Source of the DNA: Cephalotus follicularis
Lineage: Eukaryota; Streptophyta; Magnoliopsida; Oxalidales; Cephalotaceae
Assembly: GCA_001972305.1 (NCBI GenBank)
Contig: BDDD01000274.1
Span: forward strand, 186,001-250,000
Direction of reading: 5' to 3'
Length of the DNA stretch: 64,000 nt
In this document: piece by piece, positions 1 to 13,783 of the stretch
How positions within the stretch are numbered: the first letter of the stretch is position 1
How the letters are laid out: each line of letters begins with the position of its first letter
Notes under the pieces: model-generated
The model's database searches: none
Told to the model about the DNA's origin: nothing
The model's input: only the letters and a program-made list of their open reading frames with translations
Position numbers and translations under genes: made by a program

Positions 1-11
1 CATGTCATGCG

Positions 12-39
12 ATATATATATATATATATATATATATAT
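12..39. repeat. (TA)n microsatellite
   Basis: An uninterrupted run of TA dinucleotides near the window start. Nothing gene-like is seen around it. Confidence 0.9.
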
Positions 40-342
40 TGAACTCATTAATCTCTAAGGGCAGCAATATGAAATGATTATTCAGCCTTTTAACATACTT
101 AGTAAATGTAAATGAAATATTCAACTTGTCCAGGAAATATATATTTAGGACACATTCGACTGCCCAACAACTATAATTCTTTATAACGTAGTTATTGTAA
201 CTTACCAAACATATTATATTTTTTGAAAACGATGACCCAAAGAAATTTGGCACGAAAAGATTTCAAAATTATACATTAAACACAGGGAGAATAGAACTAA
301 TTCTTTTATTAAGGGAAAAAAATATATATTTGTTATAAGATA

Positions 343-640
343 CAAGTTTGTGTGTTTTTCATTTTAATTATCAGACCTATCGATCATATTTCATAAATCA
401 AACCGTTGAAATAAATTTTTTATATGTATAAATCTACTATACTAAATTTTAAATTAATTGAATATTCCCAACTGTTTCATTTTTCTTAAAAAAATTTTGA
501 TGAATGGTTTAGAGATATCAAAATTACTTAACAATTGACATACATATGTTATATAAGTAAAATATCTAATTCAACGGTTAGATTTTTGAAATATAATATA
601 TATGTATAAAAATTAGTTGACAACACACAAGTTTGTGTTT
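343..640. repeat. MITE-like inverted-repeat element
   Basis: The left edge reads ACAAGTTTGTGTG and the right edge carries CACACAAGTTTGTG, so the ends pair imperfectly. Further in, CAAACCGTTGAA on the left pairs loosely with the complement of TTCAACGGTTAG on the right. The interior is AT-rich and non-coding. This fits a small non-autonomous DNA element, but no target duplication was established. Confidence 0.35.
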
Positions 641-2480
641 TATGTAAAAGATAATCACTATCCTCATTTATTAAATTTAATAAGTTGTAATAAGTTATAG
701 AATACAATGTGACGAATTGTTAGATTCTACTTGACATGGATTAATTTAGGCATCATTATATAATTCCAATTGTTAGTTTCAGTTTGTTACGGGTTCTATA
801 TCTTAGACCTTGTATAAGCAAAAGAAGAGGAAATAACAAACAATATAACGAACAAAAAAGCCAGTTTTAAAGTTAATTAGGCAGTGTCTTAAATAATTAG
901 GCCTACTACGATAAGGCCTTATACATCCTCATTTTATTTTTTATTTTTTTATTCTTAACGTAACATCCTCATTTTATTGTTACTCTTTCTTTCATCATAA
1001 TCAAAAAGATTAATATATTCTTCCTTAAATTTTTTTTTAATTATGTCAGATGTGGGAGGAAACCACAATATTTGTATGAACAAAAATTGAGTTTGGGAAC
1101 ATCAGTTTTAATTTTTGCTTTTGTTTTAGTTAAAATCAAAATTTATAGGAATTCAATTATTATTTTTTGAATTTATACAATCCCCATACAAAAGTACATA
1201 CAAATGTTAAAAGCCGAAAATATGTAACTTTTGATTTTAGGTTAAAAAGTTTACAAAAAAGAGATAAAAGCCAAAATCAAAAGCACAAACTTTAGTTTCT
1301 CAAACACAATATGTAAATACTTCTTTGTGAATGGAAAATTGCACATGGAAGACAGAATTAATATATTAATAGCAGTTCTTTTAGACAACATATAAACAAC
1401 ATGTCAAATGATAATATATCACTTGTGATTTAAACTTTTTAATAAATAATCACAAATGACACTTAAACTGTTGTTCATATATGATAAAAAACTGTTATTA
1501 ATAGTATTACTGTGCGAAACACTATGGGAGCAAGTAAATATAGTGGCAGCGAGACAACTATCACAATGGAAGTGAAAATAAAAGGTAAATGAGAAACAAA
1601 CGGTTACAACTAAGTGCACCACATATTCAAGGCTATGGAAGGTTTTGCCGTTAACAAGTTGAGGAGCAATGGAGCCATATCTGTTTACTTGATTTGAAGG
1701 TGTATCTTTTGTTTTGACAGCACCAAGGCTAGAGAACAAATTCTAGAAAAAAGGCCCTTGGTTCTTCAATAAACAACCACTTATCTTGCCGCCTTGGTGC
1801 CCTGATACGGACATTGAAATGGATAAGGTTGTCACTGTCCATTTTTCCTTGGGAGGTTACTATCAAGGATGCTAAAGATAATTCTATATACAAATGATTG
1901 AGTATGAATGGCTGCTAGAATATGTAGAGCTTGTGAATATTTTGGGCACAATCGCCTGTGGTTGAAATCAGAAGAAAGAATGAGAGACTGAGAAGAAAAT
2001 TTTGTACATTCTCGGCACACTACGTGACAGAATACAGGGACGTCAAAATATTTTGATTCTAGAGGTTCAAGTTTTTTATTTTGTAAATTCAGTCGTTGAA
2101 TTTTTAAATCAATCAAATATTTTTAACTACTTCAAATATGTATAAAATTTCAGTTAAAAAAAAGAGTTCTTGCAATAAAAATTATTGAACCTAAAGATTT
2201 TAATAATACCAAGAGCAACTTTGCAACCTAAGTAATATAGCTATTGTAGGAGCTAATACACTACTAGATGGGATGAAGAAATTCTTTCATAGATCTAATT
2301 TGTAGATCGAAGTAGAGAGGAAAAAGAACAAAAATAGAGGAGAACTTTTTTTTTTTCTTTGTTTCTCACTTATTCCTTTTTATCTATGCTTTTAATTTGT
2401 AGATCAGGTCTAAATAAAAATTACACGAGATAATGGAGAATGATAAAAAAGGCTTAGAAGAGGATGGTGTAAAAGGAAAA
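641..2480. other. AT-rich intergenic stretch without recognised gene
   Basis: About 1.8 kb of AT-rich sequence. The open frames here (for example on the minus strand at 1419-1739 and 1832-2116) are short and match no family I know. Homopolymer-rich patches suggest old decayed repeats. Confidence 0.5.
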
Positions 2481-2990
2481 TACCTAGTGGCGGAGAGATA
2501 ATAGTGGTCAGGGGGTGAAATTCTTACACCCAACTATATGTTGAGGTTGGCGATTATTTCAAATGGTCAGTACTATGACCCCTATGCTGCGGAAGTCAGG
2601 GATTCTGCTCTCCGGTAAGCATAGGGGGGTTCCCGCTGCCCTGACAGCGGGCAGGGGCTCGCGGACAGCGCCTCCGAAAGGTAGTCAAAATTGGCTATTT
2701 ATTTTAGACCTGAAATTCTATTTTTTTAGTCCTGTTTGTGGTTTGGGCTTGGCCCATAAATAACCACATGATAAGAAATTATTAGGGTTTTTTCTCCTAT
2801 ATATTCTCCTGTATTGTGTGAGAGCTTGTAACAAGAGAGAAGTGAGGAGACTATTGATCAATATAGTGAAACTCACGTAACCCTAGATTGGGTGAACCAG
2901 GATAAATCTTGTGTTCTGTTAATTTAACTTCTTATCTTCTTTTATATAATTACTTGTTCGACAGGTATCTATATTTATCTTTCACTATAG
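2480..2990 (+). mobile_element. Possible Copia LTR remnant
   Basis: The stretch has the flavour of the downstream half of a plant Copia LTR: a leader-like run with GAGAGCTTGTAACAAGAGAG, then TGGGTGAACCAGGATAAATC and CTTGTGTTCTG, phrases common near Copia LTR ends. No paired LTR, primer site or target duplication was found, so it would be a fossil fragment at best. Confidence 0.3.
2579..2651. other. GC-rich double hairpin in AT-rich DNA
   Basis: Two perfect inverted repeats sit side by side. CCCCTATGCT (2579-2588) pairs with AGCATAGGGG (2618-2627), and CCCGCTG (2632-2638) pairs with CAGCGGG (2645-2651) across a six-base loop. The 100 bases around them are strikingly GC-rich compared with the flanks. 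Function is unknown. Confidence 0.6.
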
Positions 2991-3262
2991 ACCAAAATAG
3001 CGAAAGAAATCAATAAAAATATAGTGAAATTTTCACTTTTTATTGTTTATCTGTCTTATTATTTTTTTCTCTCTACTTTTGGTCTTTAGGTCAGGGCCTT
3101 TCTTTCCCCTTCGCCATATATTTTTAAAATATTATTATTATTTATAGAGAGAGTGAGAAAGAGAGATATTTGACCTCTAATATTTTGGGCCCCGAAAAAT
3201 TATTTGATTTTGATGCTTTTTAAATTGTTTTTGTTTTTGTGAGGAAATCGGTTTATAAAATT

Positions 3263-3613
3263 TGTTAAGATTTCAAGTTTTTTCTAACTAAGAGTGGAAA
3301 TTTTTATTTATTTAGGAGTCAAATTATAAAAAAAAATTATCATTTAAGTTTATTATGATTTGTTTTTTAAATTTTTTAGAATTTTTTACCTACGTATTGG
3401 TGTTAAAAATTAAGAAAGATATAACCCTTTTGCTAAGTAGTGTTTTGCAGTAAGAGTAAAGGAAGCCAACAGCCAATTAAACAAAATCTCCATATATACA
3501 CACATTAGCTTTTGTTTGATAGATTTAACACATAAACACTAAGGAACAAGCCAAATATCAAACAACAATTCTAAGGAATGCGAATCAATTTAATTCTTTC
3601 GTCAATTTTTTCA
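3263..3613 (+). repeat. 5' LTR of Copia element A
   Basis: It begins TGTTAAGATTTCAAG and matches the 3' LTR along its length, for example the shared GCCAATTAAACAAAATCTCC and AAGCCAAATATCAAAC. It is followed by a degenerate primer-binding site reading TTGATGTCAAAGAG. The exact end is uncertain by a few bases. Confidence 0.7.
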
Positions 3614-5264
3614 CTTGATGTCAAAGAGGTAGGTCTTAAAGGATTATGAATTTTTTTTCTTTTCTCTAACATCTATAAAACCCCTCAAATATGGTAACCG
3701 GATATTTTGCTGCACCTCCGGTTTTTGGAGGAGAAGATTATAGTTTTTGGTCATCAAGGATGATGACTTATCTTAAAACATTTGATTTATGAAATACAGT
3801 GGTGAAGGACTACTCTCCACTTGATGAGGAGTTTCTAGATGATAATCTGGTGAATCAAATCAAGGAGATAAAGGAAGAAAGTATGAAAATTTTCAAAAGA
3901 CTTTCTTTACCCCATTCAGCTGTTTCATACTTTGTTTCATAGAATTGTGTCTGCCTCCACAACAAAGGAAGCATGGGACACATTGAAAGAAGAATTTCAA
4001 GGTTCTTATATAATGCAAAGGCAATTTGAGTTTTGCATTTAAGGATGGATTTCGCCAACCTGGGGATGAAAGAGTCAATATCAATTGTAACAACCCGTGT
4101 TAATTTTGGACAAATTAGCATTTGGGCCTTGGGGAAATTTTTCTTTTTCCTTGGGTTGGTTCGGTTTGGGCTTGACTTGGGTAAGGCCCAATGTGTTGTG
4201 TAAAGTGTAAAAGAGATATTTGTTGGTTTATGTCTTGGGAAGTGTGTGAACTGTGTTGAGGAAGCTTTGTTAGTTGGTGTACTTTCGGCTGATGTGAAGT
4301 GATAGTTGTTGGTTCTGTCAGTTCAAGTTGGGAGAAGCTTTGTTGAGAGTTTTCTTCTTCTTTTTTCTTCGTTCTCTTTGAAGCTTTTGTTCGTAATCCG
4401 AGGTTGGAACGTTCTTACCGCCTACGAGTTAGTAAGGTTAGTGTTCTCCTTGGTAGTTAGCGCTACGACGTTCTCGTGGTACGTAACGGTATGTGAGGCC
4501 GAGGAAGGGTTTTTGTTGTGGTTCTTATGCATGTGGGTGTTCATGCATGTTCCTCGGGTAAGTGTTGATGTTTGTAGCTAAGTTTGTTGTGTGCTGATCT
4601 TGTAGCAGAAGATCCAGGTGCGGAGTCCACACAGCAAGGAAGCTAGTCAGAGGTCTTGCAGTACTATGAGTGGGATCTTCCTTTCTATCAATTGATACTG
4701 AGAGTCTTGATGTTTAATATGCCTTTTACCATGATAATACCTTTGACCAGGATTCTTTCTCCTGTTGTCTTGTTGATTATTGCATGATGATACTGTTTTC
4801 TGAGAAGAGATGCTCTGTATCTGGGTTGATGTGTTTTCCCTGTTGTTTTGGTATTCATGCTTTCTTGATATCATGTGTTGTTCCCGGATACTGGTTACTG
4901 GTGTGCTTGGATACAGATATATATATATATATGAGACTTATTATGGCTGATGGAGGAGTGGGTGTTCGATCCCAATTCCATTCAGCAGTTTCATTGTCTA
5001 TGATAGGCTGTTGGGTGTGACTGTGCCTGGGTTCCGTACCCGGATCTGCTCATTTCATTGGTCTATGGCGAAATATTGTGTGAGGGCAGCCGATGGATCC
5101 GCTACTTTTTTGGTCAGGCCATGAATGAGTTCTCGGACAAGAGATTGCCGGCCTGAGAGGGTCTGAGTGGTGATTCGCTCTCCTATGGGTCGAAGTTCTG
5201 CTCTGTCATTTCGACAAGGGTGGAGCTAAGCGATGATTCGCGGGACCCTTGATTGATGATGCAT

Positions 5265-5465
5265 TACGTGATTGCCGATGAGGGAGGGCCCCCTTGATCG
5301 ATGTTCATGTGATGCAGTACTTGGAATTATGTGATTGCCGACGAGGGAGGGCTTGCGTAGCCCCTCGATCGAGGTTCATGTAGTTTGGTACACCCAACGT
5401 GTGATTGCCGACGAATGAGTGCTTCCGTAGCCCTTCCATTGATGTTCATACGGTGCTTTGGAAGT
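5265..5465 (+). repeat. Tandem repeat inside the solo LTR
   Basis: About three degenerate units of 63-71 bases, each opening with GTGATTGCCGA and containing GGTTCATG or GATGTTCAT. They start near 5269, 5330 and 5400. The open frame running antisense through them is a by-product of the repeat. Confidence 0.65.
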
Positions 5466-6309
5466 GGGTATCTATATGCGTAGATGAGGAATGTGTACAG
5501 TCCTGTAGCCCATGACCTCGCTGATGTGGTTCCAGCGGAGCTGTTACTTGTGTTTGCCGAGGTGGTTCCGGCAGTGGAAATTTGTGGGTATGGTGCGTAC
5601 ATGAATGTGTGGGATTGTGCATGTGATTGATATAGTACCAGTAGTCCTCCAGTCATTTATTGATCCCTGGCGTATTTATTTATAACTGTTGTTATTGTTT
5701 TCCTTGAGATCAATCATTGAGTTTTGTAGCTCTGACGTCTCCCCAGACTCTTTATTTTATTGATATTTATGTACGTATTCAGCTTTTTTTTATCCTTGTT
5801 GAACCGTGGATATGTGGTGTCCTCAACCCAGTTGGGGCAGGGCACAAGTTGTTCGTTGGCACCCGTGGTCTTGGTGTGCTCGGGAAGTTTCCTTGCTCTT
5901 ACTCACTAGTCAGTTGGACTAATCCCATCTCAGTTTTTATGCAAGGGAGGCAGGGGTTCAGAGTTCTTGAGATCCACCAAGTGAAAGCGTGGTTTTGGAA
6001 GAGGTAGACGTTGATGCAAGCACCTTAGGATGGCTCCCCGGCTATGTTTGACCTTCATGCATTTTGGGACATTGTGGGGGGTTTTGTTGTATAGATTCTT
6101 TTGTTATTCTTGGGAATCCTTGAGCCCTGTAAACAATGATAACTTTTAATGTATTTTTCACCTATGGCGTTTATATGTTTTGTTTGCTCGAGGGATGCTC
6201 AGCACCTTGATGTTATACCTTGTGTTGTCTATGCCCTGGGATGTTTATGTTGTTGTTTATGTCCCCTGCAGCGTTAATCTCGTGGTGCTAGGCTAGACGA
6301 GACGCCGAG

Positions 6310-8729
6310 TGTTGGAACTCGGGAAGGGTCCCGGTCAATTTTGGGTCTAGGATGCAAGTGTGTATAATTTAAATTTTTCAAAAACCACCAAGACACGAAG
6401 TCAAGGTCACACTTACATCTTACTACCAAAATCTATGCGCCTAGGATCTCCGTTTAATATTCAATCGAACAAAAGAAAATAGTCAAGCATACATCCACTT
6501 AACCAAAACTAATTCGGTACACAACAAAAAACATAAGATTAGGAACCATACCAACGTTGGCGGCTCCATCACTTTGCCACTACGCGCTTGTTGAAGCAAC
6601 AGCTAGTTACCGTCTCCACTGTCAGTTTCCGGCCAGTCCACGAAAACTTCAACCAAGACACCAACGGACTCCAAAAAATCTGCTCAACTCGTTTTAGGAG
6701 GAGACACGCTGGGGAGCGCTCGAGAAGCCAGCGAACAGCGGCAGCGACTCACTGAGTTCGGGCTCAGTGCAACTCGATCAATGCGTCATTGACCGGCGAC
6801 GACATATATGAACGTCAACACCCCAAAAAACGCACTGGTGGCTGAGACTCGTCGTGACTCGGCGTGGAACGCCAAGTCACAACGTACAGCGAGTCGACTC
6901 GGCAGAGTCGACTCAAGAAAATGAATCCGGCCACAAACGCACCGAAAAACGTCGTGAAAAGCCTAAACTAGGGTCAAGGTGGGTAGAGCCAAATCTTGGC
7001 TCCACCTACGGTGACTGTCGACGGCAGAAGAGTCGACGATAGTGGGAAGATGCAAAAACGCGTCTCGGTCAAACAGAGAGAGAGAGAAGAGAAAAACAGG
7101 GAGAGAAGAGAGAGAGGCTTACCGTGGATGCAAGGCCGCCTCTTTCCCCAGCCACCGACACCAGCGGCGTCGACTTCTCTGGCCGAAGCTTGCCTGCAGC
7201 GAGCAACGCAAGAGTCCATGCGTTTTCTCTCCCGTTAGTGCACCATGCGCTATTTTTGGCGTACTCGGGACGCCAAACACAAAAGGCCAAAGTCCAAATT
7301 GCCATGTGTTGTTTTCTCTTTTATTATAACATTAAGAAATGGTTCTCTCTTGTTTTAACTATGTGCACCCCGCACAAGGTATGTTAAACATACTCCGACT
7401 GTGGTTTCTCTTAATATATCAATTTGACAATACGGTGGTAAATTTAAATTAATAAATAAACCACTAATGCCAAATTAATATATACTAGTTAAAACTAGAT
7501 TTCCCGCCAAGCTAGCATGTGTGTAGCATGCATCGCTTTTCCAATAATCAAGTGGGACCCGAAAGCCCAGTTTGAATTCGGTATGACTATAAATTTCTCA
7601 GAACATCCCATGAGTTCTGGTACGACTATACCAATAGTCCCCGACTATTAAAACAACCCCAGTGTGAATCCCATCACCCCCCGGATCCGTAGAATCAACT
7701 ACGTCTATAAGTCGACATTCGGTTAAACCAGTACTTTATCCAATCATCAGCATATGTGTCATGTATCCTACGTCATACTTAGCTCCGACCGCGACCTAGG
7801 GTTCGGAATAATGTCACCTCTAGGTAAAGTTGCGATAACTATAAATTTACGTACGCATTGAGACTTTCGACAAACCTCCCCGGAAACCCCGTTTCCAGTC
7901 TGTCTATACCTGATCAGGGTTTTATGAGTCTCAACGGACATAAATAATATAGAGCCGATCACTCTTCATATGGGTGTGACGATCCCTTATTGCGAACTCG
8001 CCCATACATCTCAATGAAGCTCCCACAAGGCCCAAAGACAACCTTTTTGCCAACACATGGCTAGTGCTGGGGAAGGCAAAAATCAAAGCCAAGCAGTTAC
8101 AACACAATGCATGCCAGCCGCTCAGGTCTAACGATACAACGTAGCTCCACGAATGGTCTACTAGTCACCATAGACTATACACTACCGAGACTATAGGAAT
8201 CCTATTGACATAGGTATGACTTTCCAAATAGGTTTCCTATGGTAGGTCTGTTCAGTCTCATGCTCCTTAGCACGAACCCCGCATTATGCTTTAGGATAAA
8301 TCCAAATGGTAATGAGATGGTCCATCCTCCACATTCCCCGGCAGCAAGCATAATGTCCTAAGAAAGTGAACCTATGAGTTGGAACGTTCTGTCAAAAGGG
8401 AGAAAAGATCTCATTCTCATAACCTCTCAGGCATGAGATCCAACCCCTCGAACGACAGGGCACTATATGTGTACTCAGATGACTTGGTGATCACCCGATC
8501 CATTTAAGATGGTTTGGGATATACATATAGCGGGTTGCCATTGTTGATTGAATATGCACTATAAAACACGAAAAGGAATTCAGATTGTATAAATAGAGAG
8601 TGTAATATACACACATGCAGCCACCCCGCGGCTTAAAGAGATGTCTCCAGTTAAGGAGTGTATCTCATACATACATATATATTTATACAGAGCCACCTCG
8701 TGGCATGCAGGGACACCCCTACTCTAACA
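6310..8729 (-). repeat. 3' LTR of Copia element B (left end)
   Basis: It is bounded by TGTTGG at the left and CTAACA at the right as read on the plus strand, 2420 bases long, and aligns throughout with 13784-16217. Short open frames inside (for example 6974-7387) recur in the other LTR and are not genes. Confidence 0.88.
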
Positions 8730-11700
8730 ATCTCCCACTTGGACCTCAAGCCACGAAGACCTTTAGCCTAAGCCAATCGCACTTCCGCTGTCTCTCAAGT
8801 ACTACTAATGCTCATGGCATTGGTCAGTGGGTCTGCCAAAATTTGCTCACGTCGCAAATCTCTCTAGGATAATGTTTCCTCTGTATACGATATCATGAAT
8901 CATATAATATAATGATACCGTTGCTTAAGTTTAGAGCGGTAATGAGACTGGGTTCCATAGCCTGTGTAAAGGCCCCCCATCGTCGTCACTCTACATAACT
9001 GGACGATCGATAGATGGAACTACAAGAAGTTCCACAATGAACTTCCGCTACCAAACAGAAACTTTTCGGTATCATAGGTTATAACATACTCTTATTTATG
9101 GTTGAGTCAACAGTATCCCACTGTTGTAAACTCTTCCAACTCACGCAGCACCTTCGTTCAGAACAATCACATATCCTGATACGATGGTGTGATCATTTAA
9201 ATCACATATGAAATAAGAATCCACATAACTCTTATTCAATTCACTATCTTCTCCAGATATCAAGAAGAAATCATGAGTCACTCTCAGATCTCTTTGATAA
9301 TTCCCAGTGCCTCTCACAGTGATTGGACTGATAATCGACTAGCCAGACCCTTAGGTTTGTACGATGTCAGGCCTAGTACAAAGTATGATATTGCATGATG
9401 TAACCTATAGCCGAAGCTTAAGGTAACTGGCTCATACAATACTTTCCTCATAAGTCTCTTTCAACTTCCTCTTGGAAAGATGAATTCCTTGGCTAATTGG
9501 CAGTAAGCCAAACATGGAATTCAGAAGTCCATACTATATCAACACCCTGCTGATGTACTGGCTTTGGAAAGTCCAAATAACCTACTTGATCTATCCTTAA
9601 GATCTTCATTCCCAAAACGTAGGAAGTATCTCCCAAATCCTTTTAGAGAAGTTTTTGGTTAATTGTACTATAACATACCTACAGCATTACCAATGTGTAG
9701 AATGTCATCTATGTACAATACTAAGAAAGTGATATCTGGGATATCCTATTTCCAGTAGACATAAGGCATAGCATCGTTTTGATGAAATCAAAAAACAGAT
9801 GTTTCAGCTACGAGATACTTGTATAAGGTCATACACAAACCTTAGGAGCTTTCACACCTAGTGCTAACGTCCTTAGATGTAAACCTCTCAGTTTGGGACA
9901 TTAAGATGTCCTCTTCAAGATAGTCCTTTTTCAAGGTTATCTTGACATCCATATGCCATTTGTTATATCCATAACGAGTGGCAATTACAAGCATTATCCG
10001 AATGGACTTAATCATTACGATTTAAAGGTTTGAACCTTTTACATTAACGACTATCTTCCTCTTGAAGATATATATGCAACCATTAGGCAACCCGCCTATG
10101 GGAGCATTAACCAAGTTCCATACTCGGTTGACGTATATGGCGTCCATTTTGGATTTCATGACTCCCAGCCATGCCTAGAAAACAGTGCTCTTCACTGTTT
10201 CCTTTGTACCTGACAGGCTCATGAGGAGTGCCTTACTGAGATCCTTTCTTAGGTTGGGATCCTTTCCCAAATCTTGTCTTTAGAGGGTTCTACCTCTAAT
10301 TCCTTATCATCCTATGGGCTTTCACCAGGTAGTAACTCACTTAGTTATACCTTACTCCCATTGCTTCTTGTAAACAGGTATTCCTCTTTTGGAATTTTGC
10401 AATTTGCAAAACAAATATCATTTGTTTGCTAGGATGGTTGAAATGAAATCCTAAGCACTTCTTTGGATATCCCACAAAACTGACAACGATCCGCTCGCGC
10501 CTCCAGCTTAGAAGGTTTTCACCTTCTTTCATAAGCTGAACAACAATTAACCCTCTTGGTTTAGGCTAGGTTTCCTCCTATTTAATATCTTAAAATATAT
10601 GAAGGGGACGAATTTCATAGGAATCTGGATTAGGATGTACGCTGCCACTGCAACGCATAATCCCAGAAGGAGATAAGAAGATGAATAAAAGACATAATGG
10701 ATTTGACATATTCACAAATGTCAATTTCCTCCGTTTGGAAACATCTTCACAGTATGGTGTTCCAGAAAGGATCCATTGAGAGAGAATTCCATTATCTCTC
10801 AGATAACCCAAGAATTCTGCAGACAGGTATTCACTTCCCCAATTAGAGCGTAATGCTTTAATGGGTTTACCCGTTTGCATTTCTACTTCATATCTAAATC
10901 TCTTAACTCTTTCAAAGATTCAAATTTGTGTTTCACCCAAAACACTTACCGAAACCATGACGAATCACAGGTAAAGATAATGAAGTAATGAAAACCTTCA
11001 CGTGCATTGTCTGGCATTATATCACAAATGTCAGTGTGGATATATTACAATATTTCCACTACCTTCTCTCTACCCTTGGAGAAAAGAAGATTTGGTCATT
11101 ACACCAAGGAAACATGGTGTACACGTTGGAAGGGACTCCCCGTCCTGGATGTCCAAAAGTCCATCCTTAACCAAGCGTGTTTATCTAGCCTCGCTATAAT
11201 GACCTAATCAACAATGTAAAAGATTGTGAAGGATTTATATCATATCTCTCATAGTCTTTTATTATTAATTCCTTGCTCAATAGTCGGTGCTATTGTTTGA
11301 TTAGTATTTAAGACTTAAAACCCATTATCTAGTTAATCAGTGCTAACTGATACACAACCAGAAAATAATAGCCACTATCCATTTGTAATAAATAAAAAGC
11401 TCTCAGCTTTACAAAATATACATTGGATATGCTAATCAAAGTTTAGAACAATTAGTTATTAACAATGTTAACAAAGGTTAAGTCCATATACAAAAGCCAC
11501 ATTGCTTTACATATATATACAAATCAAAATATCCTACAACATTAAAGTAGATCCCCGATCTTCATGTCATAGGTCCATTGCATCCTCAGCACCCAGCTGC
11601 CTAGCTCCTCTTAGCATCCTGCAAAGAGTTACAAATGTTAGTCTCACAACTTGAGTCCAAAACCCAAATTGAACTTACATTGTAAGCTAAGTGGAATATT

Positions 11701-13769
11701 ACAATATGACGGTACCTAACCCCGAGGCACCATCTACAATGGAAGCAAGAAATTGTTCACAATTTCTCTTCCAGTATCCTAACTTCCCACACAGAAGCAG
11801 GATATCTCCTTAATAAGTTGTTTAATCCTCTAATGAATGGCATTCACAAACAACGTGAAGTGGTTCCTTTTCTTTCTTCCTTATGGGCTCCTTGCCCTGA
11901 GAACTGGATCCTCTTGATCCACCTCTCCTTGAGGTTGTTCCAGAAGAATGAATAGGTATCACAAATTGTTTTGATCCAGACTGGTCCAAAATTACCTTAT
12001 CAGTCCTCGACTGTGTGCCAAACAACTCCTCAAGTTGTATCAACATGGCACATAAGGCTGTGAAGAATACATAGCATTTGCCAGTTTGGCATCATGGCAA
12101 CACTCACCATGTATTGAGGTCTATGATCATCGTCCCATCACTTAGCCACCCTGGCCTTGTGATGGTCAGATGCATTGATCTCTAATGTGAGGGTATCTCA
12201 GTCATAACATGAACAACTCTCATGCTCGTGAGTACTATATGAAACCATTCAAAAAACGTGGATTATGTCGCTTAAGAAAATATAAAACATGCCAAAAAAA
12301 TGGTGTTGTCTGCCATTTGAGTATATGGAATATGTTATCTAACAACCTATTAGAAAAAACAAGAGAGTAATTTAGCATATTATTCAATTTCATATTATTA
12401 CTATAATTCTTGGTCTTTAGTAATTATGGCTCCTCCCACTATTCTAATCGTGTCACACACCTCCAATGTGAAACTCGGGAAGCACCCGCTTCCTAGTGGG
12501 GATCGGAATCTATCCCGCATATTATGATCCCAGCTGTAGGCATGCAAACCATAATACCAAATAGGTAGGCATTTAGCATCAAGTTTGCACAAGGGCCTCA
12601 CCTTTGAAATGCAATATCCGATAGAAGTTCGGCCTCACAACCCATACAATCCTCAACTGTGGCTACGATAATAGTATGAACTCGGTATAAGTCAGACTCA
12701 CTACCCTCAAAGAAATCAACCAGTTTTGATATTCATCAGGAGGCTGATTATAAATGCCAAAACTTAGTTATTTCTTCCTAGTGCTACCCCAGCACTGAAA
12801 TTTAGTATAAATGGTCATATGGGGGACCTCAGCTGAGCTGTGATATCCCTAATATATCCATACTAATAAACGAAGGCGTGGAAGGCCAACGACAGGACAC
12901 CTTCGTGTCCCACCGCTTATGGACTTATTATTTCACAATTGGAGGAATTTGAGGTCTCATCAAATTTTAAAGTTACCAAAGCCGCTTAATAATAGATTTT
13001 ATCTTCCAATCCATTTGGAACGGCTTATTATGCTTGACGTGTTTGGATTGTTTGCAAAAAGTAAACATCCATCTCATGCATCCTATAATCCACATAGAAA
13101 TAAAAATGGCCTGGCTAGGGATTAAATCTATGAGCGATCACACCAGCGTATGTGATCACTCGGTCTCCTAGGTGAACTATTCAAAACTACTTTATTACAA
13201 AAAATGCACCATGCATACATGGCCTTCACTTGGTCTTACAATTTCCTTGATCTCCCTCTTCAAGCTCATTTGTGATTCTTCTCTTCTTTTATTTACAAAA
13301 AAGAAATTTACAAAAATATTTAAAAATAAAGAATAGAATACAGATGGAGGGAGAGAGAGAATAACACAAAAAAGAAAAAATGGTGCTCGCAGACAACCAT
13401 ATTACAGACCAAATAAAGTACATGATTATAAAGAAAATTTAAACTATCAACAAAAAAACCAAAAGCTAGGTTCAATCCCATTGCCTACCATCATGCATAA
13501 GACATTTAAATATATATCCATAATAGAAATAAATAAACATAAGCTATTTTAATTTTTGATGACCAATCGAAATAATCCTAAGATTGTCGATATTCCAATA
13601 AAGCTCCCACTAAATTATTTAAAATCTACTTTCTCTCGGTTTAAGAAAAACTTAATTTTTTATCAAACAACAATGGGAAAGGAATTAAATTAGAATCTCA
13701 GCTACTTTAATCATTACAAAATAGTCACCAAAAACTGAAATTAAAGTCCAATTGATATTAAAACGGATC

Positions 13770-13781
13770 GCTCTAATACCA
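13770..13781 (-). other. Primer-binding site of Copia element B
   Basis: On the minus strand it reads TGGTATTAGAGC, one base away from the usual initiator Met-tRNA site TGGTATCAGAGC, two bases inside the LTR. This fixes the minus orientation of the element. Confidence 0.85.
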
Positions 13782-13783
13782 CT

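Noticed and set aside
5327-5656. Minus-strand frame of 109 residues
   Set aside because: It crosses the tandem repeat of the solo Gypsy LTR and has no recognisable domain.
6974-7387. Cluster of overlapping open frames on both strands
   Set aside because: They lie in the LTR of Copia B and recur, altered, at 14371-14708 in the other LTR. They have no protein family character.
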